38,049 bases of DNA from Acidimicrobiales bacterium. GTDB lineage: Bacteria > Actinomycetota > Acidimicrobiia > Acidimicrobiales > DATDAH01. The stretch is taken from NCBI GenBank assembly GCA_016794585.1, contig JAEUJM010000004.1:1-38049 (forward strand). Reading direction: 5' to 3'. The notes under the pieces are model-generated. The model was not told the DNA's origin. It saw only the letters and a list, made by a program, of their open reading frames with translations, and made no database searches. The position numbers and the translations under genes were made by a program. Shown one piece after another: positions 24,148-33,107 of the stretch; the first letter of the stretch is position 1; the number at the start of each line of letters is the position of its first letter.

Positions 24148-26466
24148 TCAGGCGGGTTGGGGCTCGGCGCGCTCGATGCGGGCGGGGACGTGCTTGTGGA
24201 ACGGGGTGCCCGCCACCTCGTCGCGGTCCTCGATGGACGTGAGCTCGTTGGGGGCCACGCCGACGCTGTCGCCCGGCTCGCCGACACCGAAGCCGTTGGG
24301 GAGCGAGGCGTGGCCGGCCTGGAGGGTGTCGGTCACCTCGACCGACGCCACCGCCGAGCCCGTGCGGGTGGTCACCCGGGCGGCGTCGCCGTCGGCCAGA
24401 CCGAGGGCGGTGGCATCGGCCACGGACAGCCGCAGGGCGCCGGCCGGGTCCTTCTTCCGCCAGCCCGGGTCCCGGTAGATGGTGTTGGCGGTGGACGACC
24501 GGCGCTCGCCAGCCGACAGCACGAAGGGGAAGGCGGGGTCGGAGGCGGGCGGGTCGGCGTCGAAGAGCGCGGTGAAGGCGGCCAGCATCTCGTCGACCGC
24601 GAGGTTGACCCTCCCGTCGGCGGTGTCCATGCGCCGCCACGTGTCCTCGAACTCGTCGACGGTGAAGACCACGCCCGACGGGGTGTCGAGGAGGGCTTGG
24701 AAGAGCGCCTCGCCGTCGGCGAAGCCGGCCCGCTGCACCGAGGCGGGAAACGTCAGCATCGTGGTCTGCGCCAGGCCCCACACCGCAGCGGCCTGGGCGG
24801 CGTCGCCCCTGGTGTCCCCGGGGAGGCGGAGCGTCGGGCCCAGGGTCTCGTAGAGGACGTAGCTGGCGAAGGGGCCGAGGTGGGGCCGCTCGCCGTTGAC
24901 CCGGAGGAAGGCGTCGAGGTACGGGGCCCGGCCCTGGTGGGCGGCCGCTCGGAGCTCGTCGAGGGCGTCGGCGTCGGCGGCGAGGGCGCCGCTGGCCCGC
25001 ACGAGGCGCGCGTGGATCTCGGCCTCGGCCAGCGTGCCGGGCAGGGGGTCGAGCAGCGGCCGGCGCAGGTGGAAGGCGTTCTCGGGGAATTCGAGGGTGA
25101 AGAAGGTGGCCTCCCACTTCTCGAACTGCGAGGCGGCGGGCAGCACGTAGTCGGCGCAGCGGCCGGTCTCGGTGAGGGCGACGTCGATGACGACCGAGAA
25201 GTCGAGGGCGGCCATGGCCTCGCGCCAGCGGGGCGAGTCGGGCAGCGAGTGCACTGGGTTGCCCGACTCCACGATCAGTGCCCGGAAGCGGTCGGGGTGG
25301 TCAGTCAGGATCTCGTCGGGCAGCACCGCGCTCGGGATCAACCCGGTGATCACCTTCGAACCGGTGACGGGGCTGGTGCGCACGCTGGCGCTGCCGCCGA
25401 CGAGGTTGGCCATGCGGGTGTGGATGTTCATGCCGCCGGGCACGCCGAAGTTGCCGGTGAGCAGGTAGAGCAGCTTCTCGAGGTACGAGCTGAGGGTGGA
25501 ATTCGGCGCCTGCTGGATGCCGAGGTCCTCGAAGATGGACACCCCGCCCTTGGCGCCGGCGATGCGGCGGGCGGCGGTGCGAACGTCGTCCTCGGCCACG
25601 CCGGCGATGGCGCACCACTCGGCGATCGGCACCCGGTCGAGCGTGGCGGTCACCTCGGTCGCGCCGTTGGCGTGCTCGGCCAGCCAACGGTCGGCGAGCA
25701 GGCCCTCGTCGACCAGGACGGCGAGCATCGCGCCGAGGCACCAGGCGTCGGTGCCCGGCTTCACCTGGAGGTGGACGTCGGCGAGGTCGGCGGTCTCGGT
25801 GCGGCGGGGGTCGATGACGATCATCGCCCGGTCGGGGTCGTTGGCTACGGCCTTGAGGACCGTGCGGGCCCGGGGGAAGCCGTGGGACTGCCACGGGTTC
25901 TTGCCCACGAAGACGAGCACCTCGGCCTCGTCCCACTCGCCGGTGGTGTGGCAGCGGGGGCGCCCGAAGAGCTGGCCGTCGACCCAGAATTCGCCGGTCT
26001 TCTCCTGGGCGAGGGCGTTGGACGACCAGACCGAGCCGAAGGCCGCCCGGGTGGCGCGGCCGTAGCCACCGCCCAGGTGGTTCCCCTGGCCGCCGCCCCC
26101 GTAGTAGAGGATGCGCTCACCGCCGTGCTCGGCGGCCACGTCACCCAGGCGGGCGGCCACCTCGGCGATGGCGGTGTCCCAGTCGACCTCCTCGTAGGTG
26201 CCGTCGGGGCGCCGTCGCAGCGGGCTGGTGAGGCGGTGGCGACCGTTCTGGTAGTGGTCGAGGCGCAGGGCCTTCTCGCACGTGTAGCCCTGGCTGGTGG
26301 GGTGCGCCTTGTCGCCCCGGATGCGCTCGAAGCGTCGGCCGTCCTCGCCTCCGAGGCGCACCTCGATGCCGCAGTTGATCGAGCACAGGATGCAGGCGCT
26401 CTGGTGCCAGGTCGCCCCGTCGCTGCTCGTGCCGGTGCTGCCCGTCGCGGTCCCGTCGCCGTCCAT
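24148..26466 (-). CDS. Molybdopterin-dependent oxidoreductase with [4Fe-4S] domain
   Basis: The 772-aa protein belongs to the DMSO-reductase superfamily. Four cysteines for an N-terminal [4Fe-4S] cluster are at 25, 28, 32 and 63 (CILCSINC ... GYTCEKA), followed by the usual Lys two residues after the last Cys. Molybdopterin-binding domains follow (ILYYGGGGQGNHLGG, then VFVGKNPWQSHG and MIVIDPRRTETADLAD), and the C-terminal pseudo-barrel begins near the region SAGERRSSTANTIYRDP. No twin-arginine signal is present, so it is cytoplasmic. The position expected for the Mo ligand has no obvious Cys or Sec. No partner FeS or membrane subunit and no cofactor gene is adjacent, so electron partners are unknown. 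GGGAGGG precedes the ATG. Confidence 0.9.
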   Translation of the reverse strand: MDGDGTATGSTGTSSDGATWHQSACILCSINCGIEVRLGGEDGRRFERIRGDKAHPTSQGYTCEKALRLDHYQNGRHRLTSPLRRRPDGTYEEVDWDTAIAEVAARLGDVAAEHGGERILYYGGGGQGNHLGGGYGRATRAAFGSVWSSNALAQEKTGEFWVDGQLFGRPRCHTTGEWDEAEVLVFVGKNPWQSHGFPRARTVLKAVANDPDRAMIVIDPRRTETADLADVHLQVKPGTDAWCLGAMLAVLVDEGLLADRWLAEHANGATEVTATLDRVPIAEWCAIAGVAEDDVRTAARRIAGAKGGVSIFEDLGIQQAPNSTLSSYLEKLLYLLTGNFGVPGGMNIHTRMANLVGGSASVRTSPVTGSKVITGLIPSAVLPDEILTDHPDRFRALIVESGNPVHSLPDSPRWREAMAALDFSVVIDVALTETGRCADYVLPAASQFEKWEATFFTLEFPENAFHLRRPLLDPLPGTLAEAEIHARLVRASGALAADADALDELRAAAHQGRAPYLDAFLRVNGERPHLGPFASYVLYETLGPTLRLPGDTRGDAAQAAAVWGLAQTTMLTFPASVQRAGFADGEALFQALLDTPSGVVFTVDEFEDTWRRMDTADGRVNLAVDEMLAAFTALFDADPPASDPAFPFVLSAGERRSSTANTIYRDPGWRKKDPAGALRLSVADATALGLADGDAARVTTRTGSAVASVEVTDTLQAGHASLPNGFGVGEPGDSVGVAPNELTSIEDRDEVAGTPFHKHVPARIERAEPQPA

Positions 26467-26499
26467 GACGCCCTCCCGAGGTGAGTTCGAGAAATGAAC

Positions 26500-27618
<1,119 letters not shown>

Positions 27619-27658
27619 CCGCGCCGGTGTAGCAGACCCCGCCGCTACCGTCCCCGGC

Positions 27659-28060
27659 GTGACCGTCGGCCCTCGCCTCCGCCGTCTCGTCGGCGTGTAC
27701 GACGCCGATCACACCCTGCGGGGCGAGCTGAGCTACTGGGTCGGCGCCCGCCTGGGCCGTGCCCACTGCGCGCTCTGCGACATCACCCACGGCACCTTCC
27801 GCGAGAAGTCGGACTGGCAGGCCTGTCGGGCCGGGCTGCCCATCGCCTTCGACACGTTCCACCGCGACGACCAGCCCGACGCGGTGCGGGCCGCGGTCGC
27901 CGGCGCCGCCCCGGTCGTGGTGGCCGAGACCGACGACGGCGTCATCGTCCCGCTGCTCGACGGCCCCGCCCTCGGCGCCTGCGGCGGTTCGGTCGACGCA
28001 CTGGTGGCCGCGGTCGAGCAGGCCGTCGCCGACGCCGGCCTCAACTGGCCCACCCCCTGA
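27659..28060 (+). CDS. Conserved-looking protein of unknown function with HCALCDITH motif
   Basis: I do not know the function of this 133-aa protein. It starts PRLRRLVGVYDADHTLRGELSYWVG and contains HCALCDITHGTFREKSDW near residues 35-52, where two cysteines and two histidines in HCxxCxxxH spacing look like a metal or heme site. The second half (VVVAETDDGVIVPLLDGPAL, then a helical end) suggests a small alpha/beta fold. GTG at 27659 was chosen because the in-frame upstream GTG at 27611 overlaps the divergent deacetylase start. It precedes the AhpD-like gene by 35 bases, so the two may be one operon. Confidence 0.7.
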   Translation: MTVGPRLRRLVGVYDADHTLRGELSYWVGARLGRAHCALCDITHGTFREKSDWQACRAGLPIAFDTFHRDDQPDAVRAAVAGAAPVVVAETDDGVIVPLLDGPALGACGGSVDALVAAVEQAVADAGLNWPTP

Positions 28061-28095
28061 CGGCGCCGGCGGCGGGATCGTCGTAGCCTCGGGGG

Positions 28096-28581
28096 ATGGC
28101 ACGCATCTCCTATCCCGAGGTCGGTTTCGGCGAGCACATCGACTGGTCGCTCCAGCGTCCCGAGATGGCCAAGGGCATGGGCAAGTTCTCCGCCGCGGTC
28201 TACGGCACCACCCAGCTGGGGGTGCGCGAGCGCGAGGCGGCCCGCTGGACCATCGCCCTCATCAACCACTGCGCGGTGTGCCAAGACACCCGGGCCACCC
28301 AGGGCCCGGCCGAGGGGATCGACGAGGGCTTCTACGCCGAGGTGGCCAACTGGCGCGAGAGCGAGGTGCTGTCCGACCGTGAGCGCCTCGCCGCAGAGTT
28401 CGCCCAGCGCTTCGCCCTCGACCACTTGACCATGGACGACGCCTTCTTCGACACGATGCGCACGGCCTACACCGACGAGGAGCTCGCCGACCTCAGCATC
28501 TGCTGTGGCATGTTCCTCGGCCTCGGTCGCATGATGGCCGTGGTCGGCGTCCCCGCCCCCGAAGAGCGCATCCTGGTCTGA
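28096..28581 (+). CDS. Carboxymuconolactone decarboxylase / AhpD-like protein
   Basis: The 161-aa all-helical protein has the AhpD-type redox motif Cys59-Ala-Val-Cys62 (INHCAVCQDTRA), followed by the usual His/Asp-bearing helix positions and a second helical repeat (LSDRERLAAEFAQRFALDH). This form acts as a peroxidase or disulfide reductase partner rather than as a true decarboxylase. It sits 35 bases after the 133-aa protein carrying the HCALCDITH site, so a joint redox role is conceivable. A separate C-terminal CC pair (SICCGMF) is also present. Confidence 0.88.
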   Translation: MARISYPEVGFGEHIDWSLQRPEMAKGMGKFSAAVYGTTQLGVREREAARWTIALINHCAVCQDTRATQGPAEGIDEGFYAEVANWRESEVLSDRERLAAEFAQRFALDHLTMDDAFFDTMRTAYTDEELADLSICCGMFLGLGRMMAVVGVPAPEERILV

Positions 28582-28709
28582 CTGCGTCGCCCGTGACGCG
28601 GCGTGGCTCGGGCGGGCAGGTCGCGTCGGTCAGTTGACGTGGAGGTCGCGGTCCTTGCGGACCATCGAGGCCTGATGGGTGGGCCGCTCGGGCACCACCT
28701 GCCGGTTCG

Positions 28710-29513
28710 TCAGGCGGCCCGGTCGAACTCGGCGAGCTGATCGCCACCGGGCTCTACCACGTCGCCCGCCCTGAGGATCTTGACCAGCGCCACGATGCCG
28801 AGGATGACGGTGACGTTCAGGACCAGGCCGCCGGCGGCGATGGGCTTGTCGGCAAGGTTCTGCGTCGAGTGCGCCTGGATGAAGATCGAGAAGTCCCAGA
28901 TCGCATGCAGGCCCATGGTGACGACCAAGGCGCCCGTGATGCGGCGTGTGACGTAGTACATGAGGCCGACGGCGAACGCGAACACGATCTGTTGCATCGT
29001 CTCCGGGAGGCTCTGCCCGAACAGGGCGTTGGGTGCGTGGAGGAGGCCGAAGATGGCCCCCGAGAACACCCACACCCATCGCTCGTGCATCGACCCCCGC
29101 CCGCCGACTATCGCGATCCCGCGGGTGAGCAGCTCCTCGGAGAAGCCAACGAGGAGTGTGCCGATGGCCAGCCAGAGTACGTACGACGCGACGCCGTCGA
29201 TCTCGCCCCACTTCGTGGTCGCGAGGTTCCCGATGGCCCCGAGGGCGAGCAGCGCAGGGATGAGCATCATCCAGCGACCCCCGACCCGGCGCGGTTCATG
29301 CAGGGCGGGCTTCCACCAGCCCAGGATCGTCGTCACCGCGGCCAGGTAGGCCGCGCCGGCACCGATGGAGAGCACGATGCCCTTCCGGACGCTCTCGACC
29401 GTGTCACCGACCTCGTCGTACTCGAGGCCCGTGATTCCCCACACGGAGAAGACGACCACCAGGTAGCCGAGGATCGCGGCGATGGCGGAAAGGGCGGAGG
29501 GCTTCACGCGCAT
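28710..29513 (-). CDS. CPBP family intramembrane metalloprotease
   Basis: The 267-aa membrane protein has seven to eight hydrophobic segments and the three CPBP (Abi/CaaX-type) motifs: EE at 126-127 with Arg131 (SEELLTRG), FGLLH at 155-159, and HAIWD at 203-207. These form the metal-dependent active site inside the membrane. Bacterial members process lipoproteins, peptides or bacteriocin-related substrates; the substrate is unknown. ATG at 29513 lies upstream of the first hydrophobic segment; an upstream ATG at 29564 would add a polar extension without family support. It ends in a short acidic cytoplasmic tail. Confidence 0.9.
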   Translation of the reverse strand: MRVKPSALSAIAAILGYLVVVFSVWGITGLEYDEVGDTVESVRKGIVLSIGAGAAYLAAVTTILGWWKPALHEPRRVGGRWMMLIPALLALGAIGNLATTKWGEIDGVASYVLWLAIGTLLVGFSEELLTRGIAIVGGRGSMHERWVWVFSGAIFGLLHAPNALFGQSLPETMQQIVFAFAVGLMYYVTRRITGALVVTMGLHAIWDFSIFIQAHSTQNLADKPIAAGGLVLNVTVILGIVALVKILRAGDVVEPGGDQLAEFDRAA

Positions 29514-29647
29514 GCTCGAGCCTCGCTGGTCTGCGCTTCGTTGGACCCGGGTGAAGCTACACATTCCGATCGGTGCGCCGGTTGCTCAGCTGGTTGGCTT
29601 TTTTGACCTTCGGCGCGCGTCGGCTCGGAGGCGACGTGACCGGCCGC

Positions 29648-31327
29648 TCAGTCGCGGAGGACGACGCCGGGTCGCCGACCGTCGGGGCCGACGGCGTCGG
29701 GCAGGGCCTCGTCGTCGACGCGGATGGGGGTGCCGTTGACGAGGGTGTGGCGCACGCCGACGGGGGCGTCGGCGGTGAGGCGCTCGCCGTCGGCGGGGAA
29801 GTCCCGGACCCGCCGCAGCGGACCCGGGGCAACGGTGTCCGCGTCGAACACGACGAGGTCCGCGGCGCGCCCGGCTTCGACGACACCGCGGTCGTCCAGC
29901 CCGTAGACCCCGGCCGGCTCGGCGGTGAGCTTGTGGACGGCCCGCTCGAGGGGCATGACCTCGCGGTCTCGCACCCAGTTGCCCAGCAGGTCGGTGCTGA
30001 AGCAGGCGTCGCAGAGCTGGCTGACGTGGGCGCCCGAGTCGGCCAGCCCGAGCAGCACGCCGTCGCGGGGGAGGAGCCAGGCGATGCCTTCGGGGTCGTC
30101 GTTGGCCAGCACCGAGTTGAAGCGGGTGACGAGGTCGTCGTCGAGCGAGATGTCGAGGATGACGTCGAGGGGCGTACAGCCCCGCTCCTCGGCCAGCTCG
30201 ACGACGTTGCGTCCGACCAGCTCGGAGTGGCGGTCCGACTCGGCCACCGACAGCGAGGGCCAGTTGAACGGCAGGATGCCCTGGCGGCGACCGGAGAGCT
30301 CCTCCCATGCCCGGGCTCGCCATGCGGGGTCCCGGTAGGTGGCCATGCGCTCCTCGTGGGACTGGCCCATGATCGACGAGAAGGACTCGCGCATGTTCAA
30401 GGTGAAGGGCTCGGCCAGGTTCATCTGGAACATCAGGGGCCGGCATGACACCTGGGGCCAGACCTCGACCCCGCCGGCACGGGCGGCGTCGTGCTCGTCG
30501 ATGACCTTCAGGTGGTACGGGAAGCCCTTCACGGTGAGCAGGGCCGTCCAGGTGATGGGTCGGCCGAGGTGGCGCTGGAGGGCGAAGACCTCGTCGTTCG
30601 AGATGACCCCGCCCGGCAGCATGGCCAGCACGCCCCGGCCGGCGTCGCGCAGCGGCTCGGCCAGCGCGGTGAGCTCGGCGAGGTCGGCCACCCGGGACGG
30701 GACGGGGCGGCCCTGGTCGCCGTTGTGGGTGGGCGAGGCCGAGGTGGCGAACCCGGCGGCGCCGGCGGCCATGGCGTCGGCCACGATCTGGCGCATCGTG
30801 GCGATCTCGGCCTCGGTGGCGGGCCGCTCGTACGCGTCCTCGCCCATGACGAACAGGCGCACGGCGGTGTGGCCGACGTAGCACCCGTAGTTGAGGCCCA
30901 CGCCGCGACGCTCGACGGCGTCGAGGTACTGGCCGAAGTCCTCGAATTCGTCCCACGGCACGCCCGCCACGAGGGTGTCGAGGCTCATGTCCTCGACGTG
31001 TTGGAGGGTGCGCCCCAGGATGCCGGCGCCGTCGGGCCCGCACGGGGCGATCGAGAAGCCGCAGTTGCCGGCGATGACGGTGGTGACGCCGTGGTACGAC
31101 GACGGGGTCAGCCCCGGGTCCCAGAACACCTGGGCGTCGTAGTGCGTGTGGATGTCGATGAAGCCCGGTGCGACGACGTGGCCGCCGGCGTCGAGCACCT
31201 GCCGCCCGTCGAGGCCGGGGCCGACCTCGGCGATGCGCCCGTCCTGCACGGCGACGTCGGCGGCGAAGCCCGGCGCGCCGGTCCCGTCGATCACCGTGCC
31301 GCCCTTGATCACCACGTCGTAGGCCAT
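29648..31327 (-). CDS. N-acyl-D-amino-acid deacylase / D-aminoacylase family amidohydrolase
   Basis: The 559-aa amidohydrolase has the metal motif His60-Thr-His62 (GFIDIHTHYD) and Cys89 in VIAGNCGFSIAPC, which matches the bridging cysteine of D-aminoacylases, followed by ADSGAHVS with the catalytic Asp. A C-terminal beta segment (AADLVVFDADTV) closes the small domain. It would hydrolyse N-acyl-D-amino acids or related amides in the cytosol. ATG at 31327 follows GGGGGTGACGTG; an in-frame ATG ten codons upstream is possible. The stop is 134 bases from the CPBP start on the same strand. Confidence 0.9.
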   Translation of the reverse strand: MAYDVVIKGGTVIDGTGAPGFAADVAVQDGRIAEVGPGLDGRQVLDAGGHVVAPGFIDIHTHYDAQVFWDPGLTPSSYHGVTTVIAGNCGFSIAPCGPDGAGILGRTLQHVEDMSLDTLVAGVPWDEFEDFGQYLDAVERRGVGLNYGCYVGHTAVRLFVMGEDAYERPATEAEIATMRQIVADAMAAGAAGFATSASPTHNGDQGRPVPSRVADLAELTALAEPLRDAGRGVLAMLPGGVISNDEVFALQRHLGRPITWTALLTVKGFPYHLKVIDEHDAARAGGVEVWPQVSCRPLMFQMNLAEPFTLNMRESFSSIMGQSHEERMATYRDPAWRARAWEELSGRRQGILPFNWPSLSVAESDRHSELVGRNVVELAEERGCTPLDVILDISLDDDLVTRFNSVLANDDPEGIAWLLPRDGVLLGLADSGAHVSQLCDACFSTDLLGNWVRDREVMPLERAVHKLTAEPAGVYGLDDRGVVEAGRAADLVVFDADTVAPGPLRRVRDFPADGERLTADAPVGVRHTLVNGTPIRVDDEALPDAVGPDGRRPGVVLRD

Positions 31328-31415
31328 CACGTCACCCCCGTGTCGCTGGACCCCCATGGTGGCACGGTCCGCCGACGACCGGACAAGGTCAGGGGCTGGG
31401 GCGGACGGGTCCGGG

Positions 31416-32468
31416 TCAGGCGGGGGGCAGGTCGAGGCGCCGGCGGGCGGCGGCGAGGTCGAGGGGCTCGCCGGCCAGGGTGCCGAGCACCCGCAGCGTG
31501 GCCCGGCAGGCGGCCAGCTCGGCGATGCTGGGCATGGGGAGGCGCAGCAGGCGGCGGGCCACGGGCGGCAGGCAGGCGATGGCGCCGGACCAAACCGCCC
31601 GCCAGACGGGCTTGGCCGGGCCGGGGATGATCGGCGGGTCGTCGAGGAAGGCCACGCCGAGCGCGGCGTACTCGGCCACGGCCAGCTGCGGTCGGTGGTG
31701 CTCGAGCGATGCCAGGATCTCGGACCACGACCGCGGCGGCGCCACCACTCCGGTGCCCTCGCCCACGATGGCGACCTCGGCGATGTACGCGTCCAGCTCG
31801 TGGCGGCTCATGGGCCGGAGGGCGAAGCGGCGGTTGGCGGCGGCGATGGCCAGGTACTCGGCGATGTGGACCCAGTCGAGCAGCTCGGGGCTGTTGGCGT
31901 CGTACGGGCGGCCGTCGGGGGCGACGCCCACCACCGGTCCGTGGGCCTTGCGCACGATGCGGCACAGGCGCTCGGCCCGGGCCGAGGAGCCATACACCAC
32001 ACCCTGGACGAACTCGGCGGTGCGCTGGGTGCGCCCGAGGAAGTCGTCGGAGAAGGCCGAGTGCTCGGCCACGCCGGCCATGGCCAGCGGGTGGAGGGCC
32101 TGGAGGGTGAAGGCGGCGATGCCGGCCACCAGCAGGGACGGGTCGGCGTGCACCCGCCAGGCCACGCTGTCGGGCCCGAACCAGCCGGGGTCGCCGAGCT
32201 CGTCGGCGTCCGCCGGTGGGCGATCCGGGGGACGGACCGCACCGAGGGCACCGAGCACGGGCCGGGTGATGAGGGGCGAGGTGACCGCGCCGAAGAGGCT
32301 GCCGGCCACGCCGCCGGTCAGCTCGGCGACGGACGCGGTGGGCGGGATCCACTCGGGCTCGGGTTCCCACACGCGGGCGGCGGCGGGGTGGATGGAACGG
32401 GTGCGCCGCTGCCGGGAGGGGCCGGCGGCGCCGGCATCGGCGCCCTCGGCGACGCTGGTCCGGGCCAT
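31416..32468 (-). CDS. DUF2236 (MpaB/Lcp-like) oxygenase family protein
   Basis: The 350-aa protein shows the DUF2236 pattern: DPSLLVAGIAAFTLQALHPLAMAGVAEHSAF, then DDFLGRTQRTAEF and, further on, the helix VHIAEYLAIAAANRRFALRPMS. The family binds a heme b and includes the latex-clearing protein Lcp and fungal MpaB, which cleave isoprenoid chains with oxygen. Its N-terminal 40 residues are polar and carry no twin-arginine signal, unlike secreted Lcp. The substrate is unknown. It lies after the acetyltransferase gene with a 53-base gap on the same strand. Confidence 0.88.
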   Translation of the reverse strand: MARTSVAEGADAGAAGPSRQRRTRSIHPAAARVWEPEPEWIPPTASVAELTGGVAGSLFGAVTSPLITRPVLGALGAVRPPDRPPADADELGDPGWFGPDSVAWRVHADPSLLVAGIAAFTLQALHPLAMAGVAEHSAFSDDFLGRTQRTAEFVQGVVYGSSARAERLCRIVRKAHGPVVGVAPDGRPYDANSPELLDWVHIAEYLAIAAANRRFALRPMSRHELDAYIAEVAIVGEGTGVVAPPRSWSEILASLEHHRPQLAVAEYAALGVAFLDDPPIIPGPAKPVWRAVWSGAIACLPPVARRLLRLPMPSIAELAACRATLRVLGTLAGEPLDLAAARRRLDLPPA

Positions 32469-32521
32469 GCCCCCACGCTAGGCGCCGCGCGGAAAGGCGC
32501 CACGACCGGGCGGAACCCGGC

Positions 32522-33091
32522 CTACGGTTCGTCGACCCGGCGCAGGACGCGCGCGGGGTTGCCGACGACCACGACGCCGGCGGGAACGTCGCGGGTGACC
32601 ACCGCCCCCGCTCCCACCACCGAGTCGTCGCCGATCGTCACGCCGGCGAGCACGATGGCGCCGCCGCCCAGCCAGACGTTGTGGCCGATGGTGATGGGCG
32701 CCGCTCCCTCCCACTTGTCCCGGCGCGGACCGGGCTCGACGGGATGTGTCGGGGTGAGGAGCTGCACGTTGGGGCCGATCAGGACGTCGTCGCCGATGGT
32801 GATCGGCGCGACGTCGAGGGCCACCAGACCGAGGTTGGCGTACCCGTGGTCACCGACGCGGATGTTGAAGCCGTAGTCGACCCGGAGCGGGGGGCGGATG
32901 TACGTGCCGTCGCCGACCGCGCCGAGCCACTCCCGCAGGACGCGGGCCCGCTCGTCGTCGGCGACCGCCGGGTCGTTGTAGGTGTTCTCGAAGGCGCGTG
33001 CCCGTGCGGCCTGGCGGGCCATCTCGGGATCGTCGGCGATGTACGGCTCGCCGGCCAGCATGCGCTCCCAGTGGGAGCGGTCGTCGGTCAT
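32522..33091 (-). CDS. Sugar O-acetyltransferase, left-handed beta-helix (Maa/LacA type)
   Basis: The 189-aa protein starts with the Mac domain typical of maltose/galactoside acetyltransferases (SHWERMLAGEPYIADDPEM) and continues with hexapeptide repeats of the left-handed beta-helix (ITIGDDVLIGPNVQLL, ITIGHNVWLGGGAIVL, VTIGDDSVVGAGAVV). The catalytic His is in LLTPTHPVEPGPRR. It transfers acetyl from acetyl-CoA to sugars. The GH4 glycosidase gene ends 16 bases upstream on the same strand, so the two form an operon; acetylation of excess sugar released by the glycosidase is a plausible job. Confidence 0.93.
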   Translation of the reverse strand: MTDDRSHWERMLAGEPYIADDPEMARQAARARAFENTYNDPAVADDERARVLREWLGAVGDGTYIRPPLRVDYGFNIRVGDHGYANLGLVALDVAPITIGDDVLIGPNVQLLTPTHPVEPGPRRDKWEGAAPITIGHNVWLGGGAIVLAGVTIGDDSVVGAGAVVTRDVPAGVVVVGNPARVLRRVDEP

Positions 33092-33107
33092 CGGGCGTCG
33101 CCGGCGG

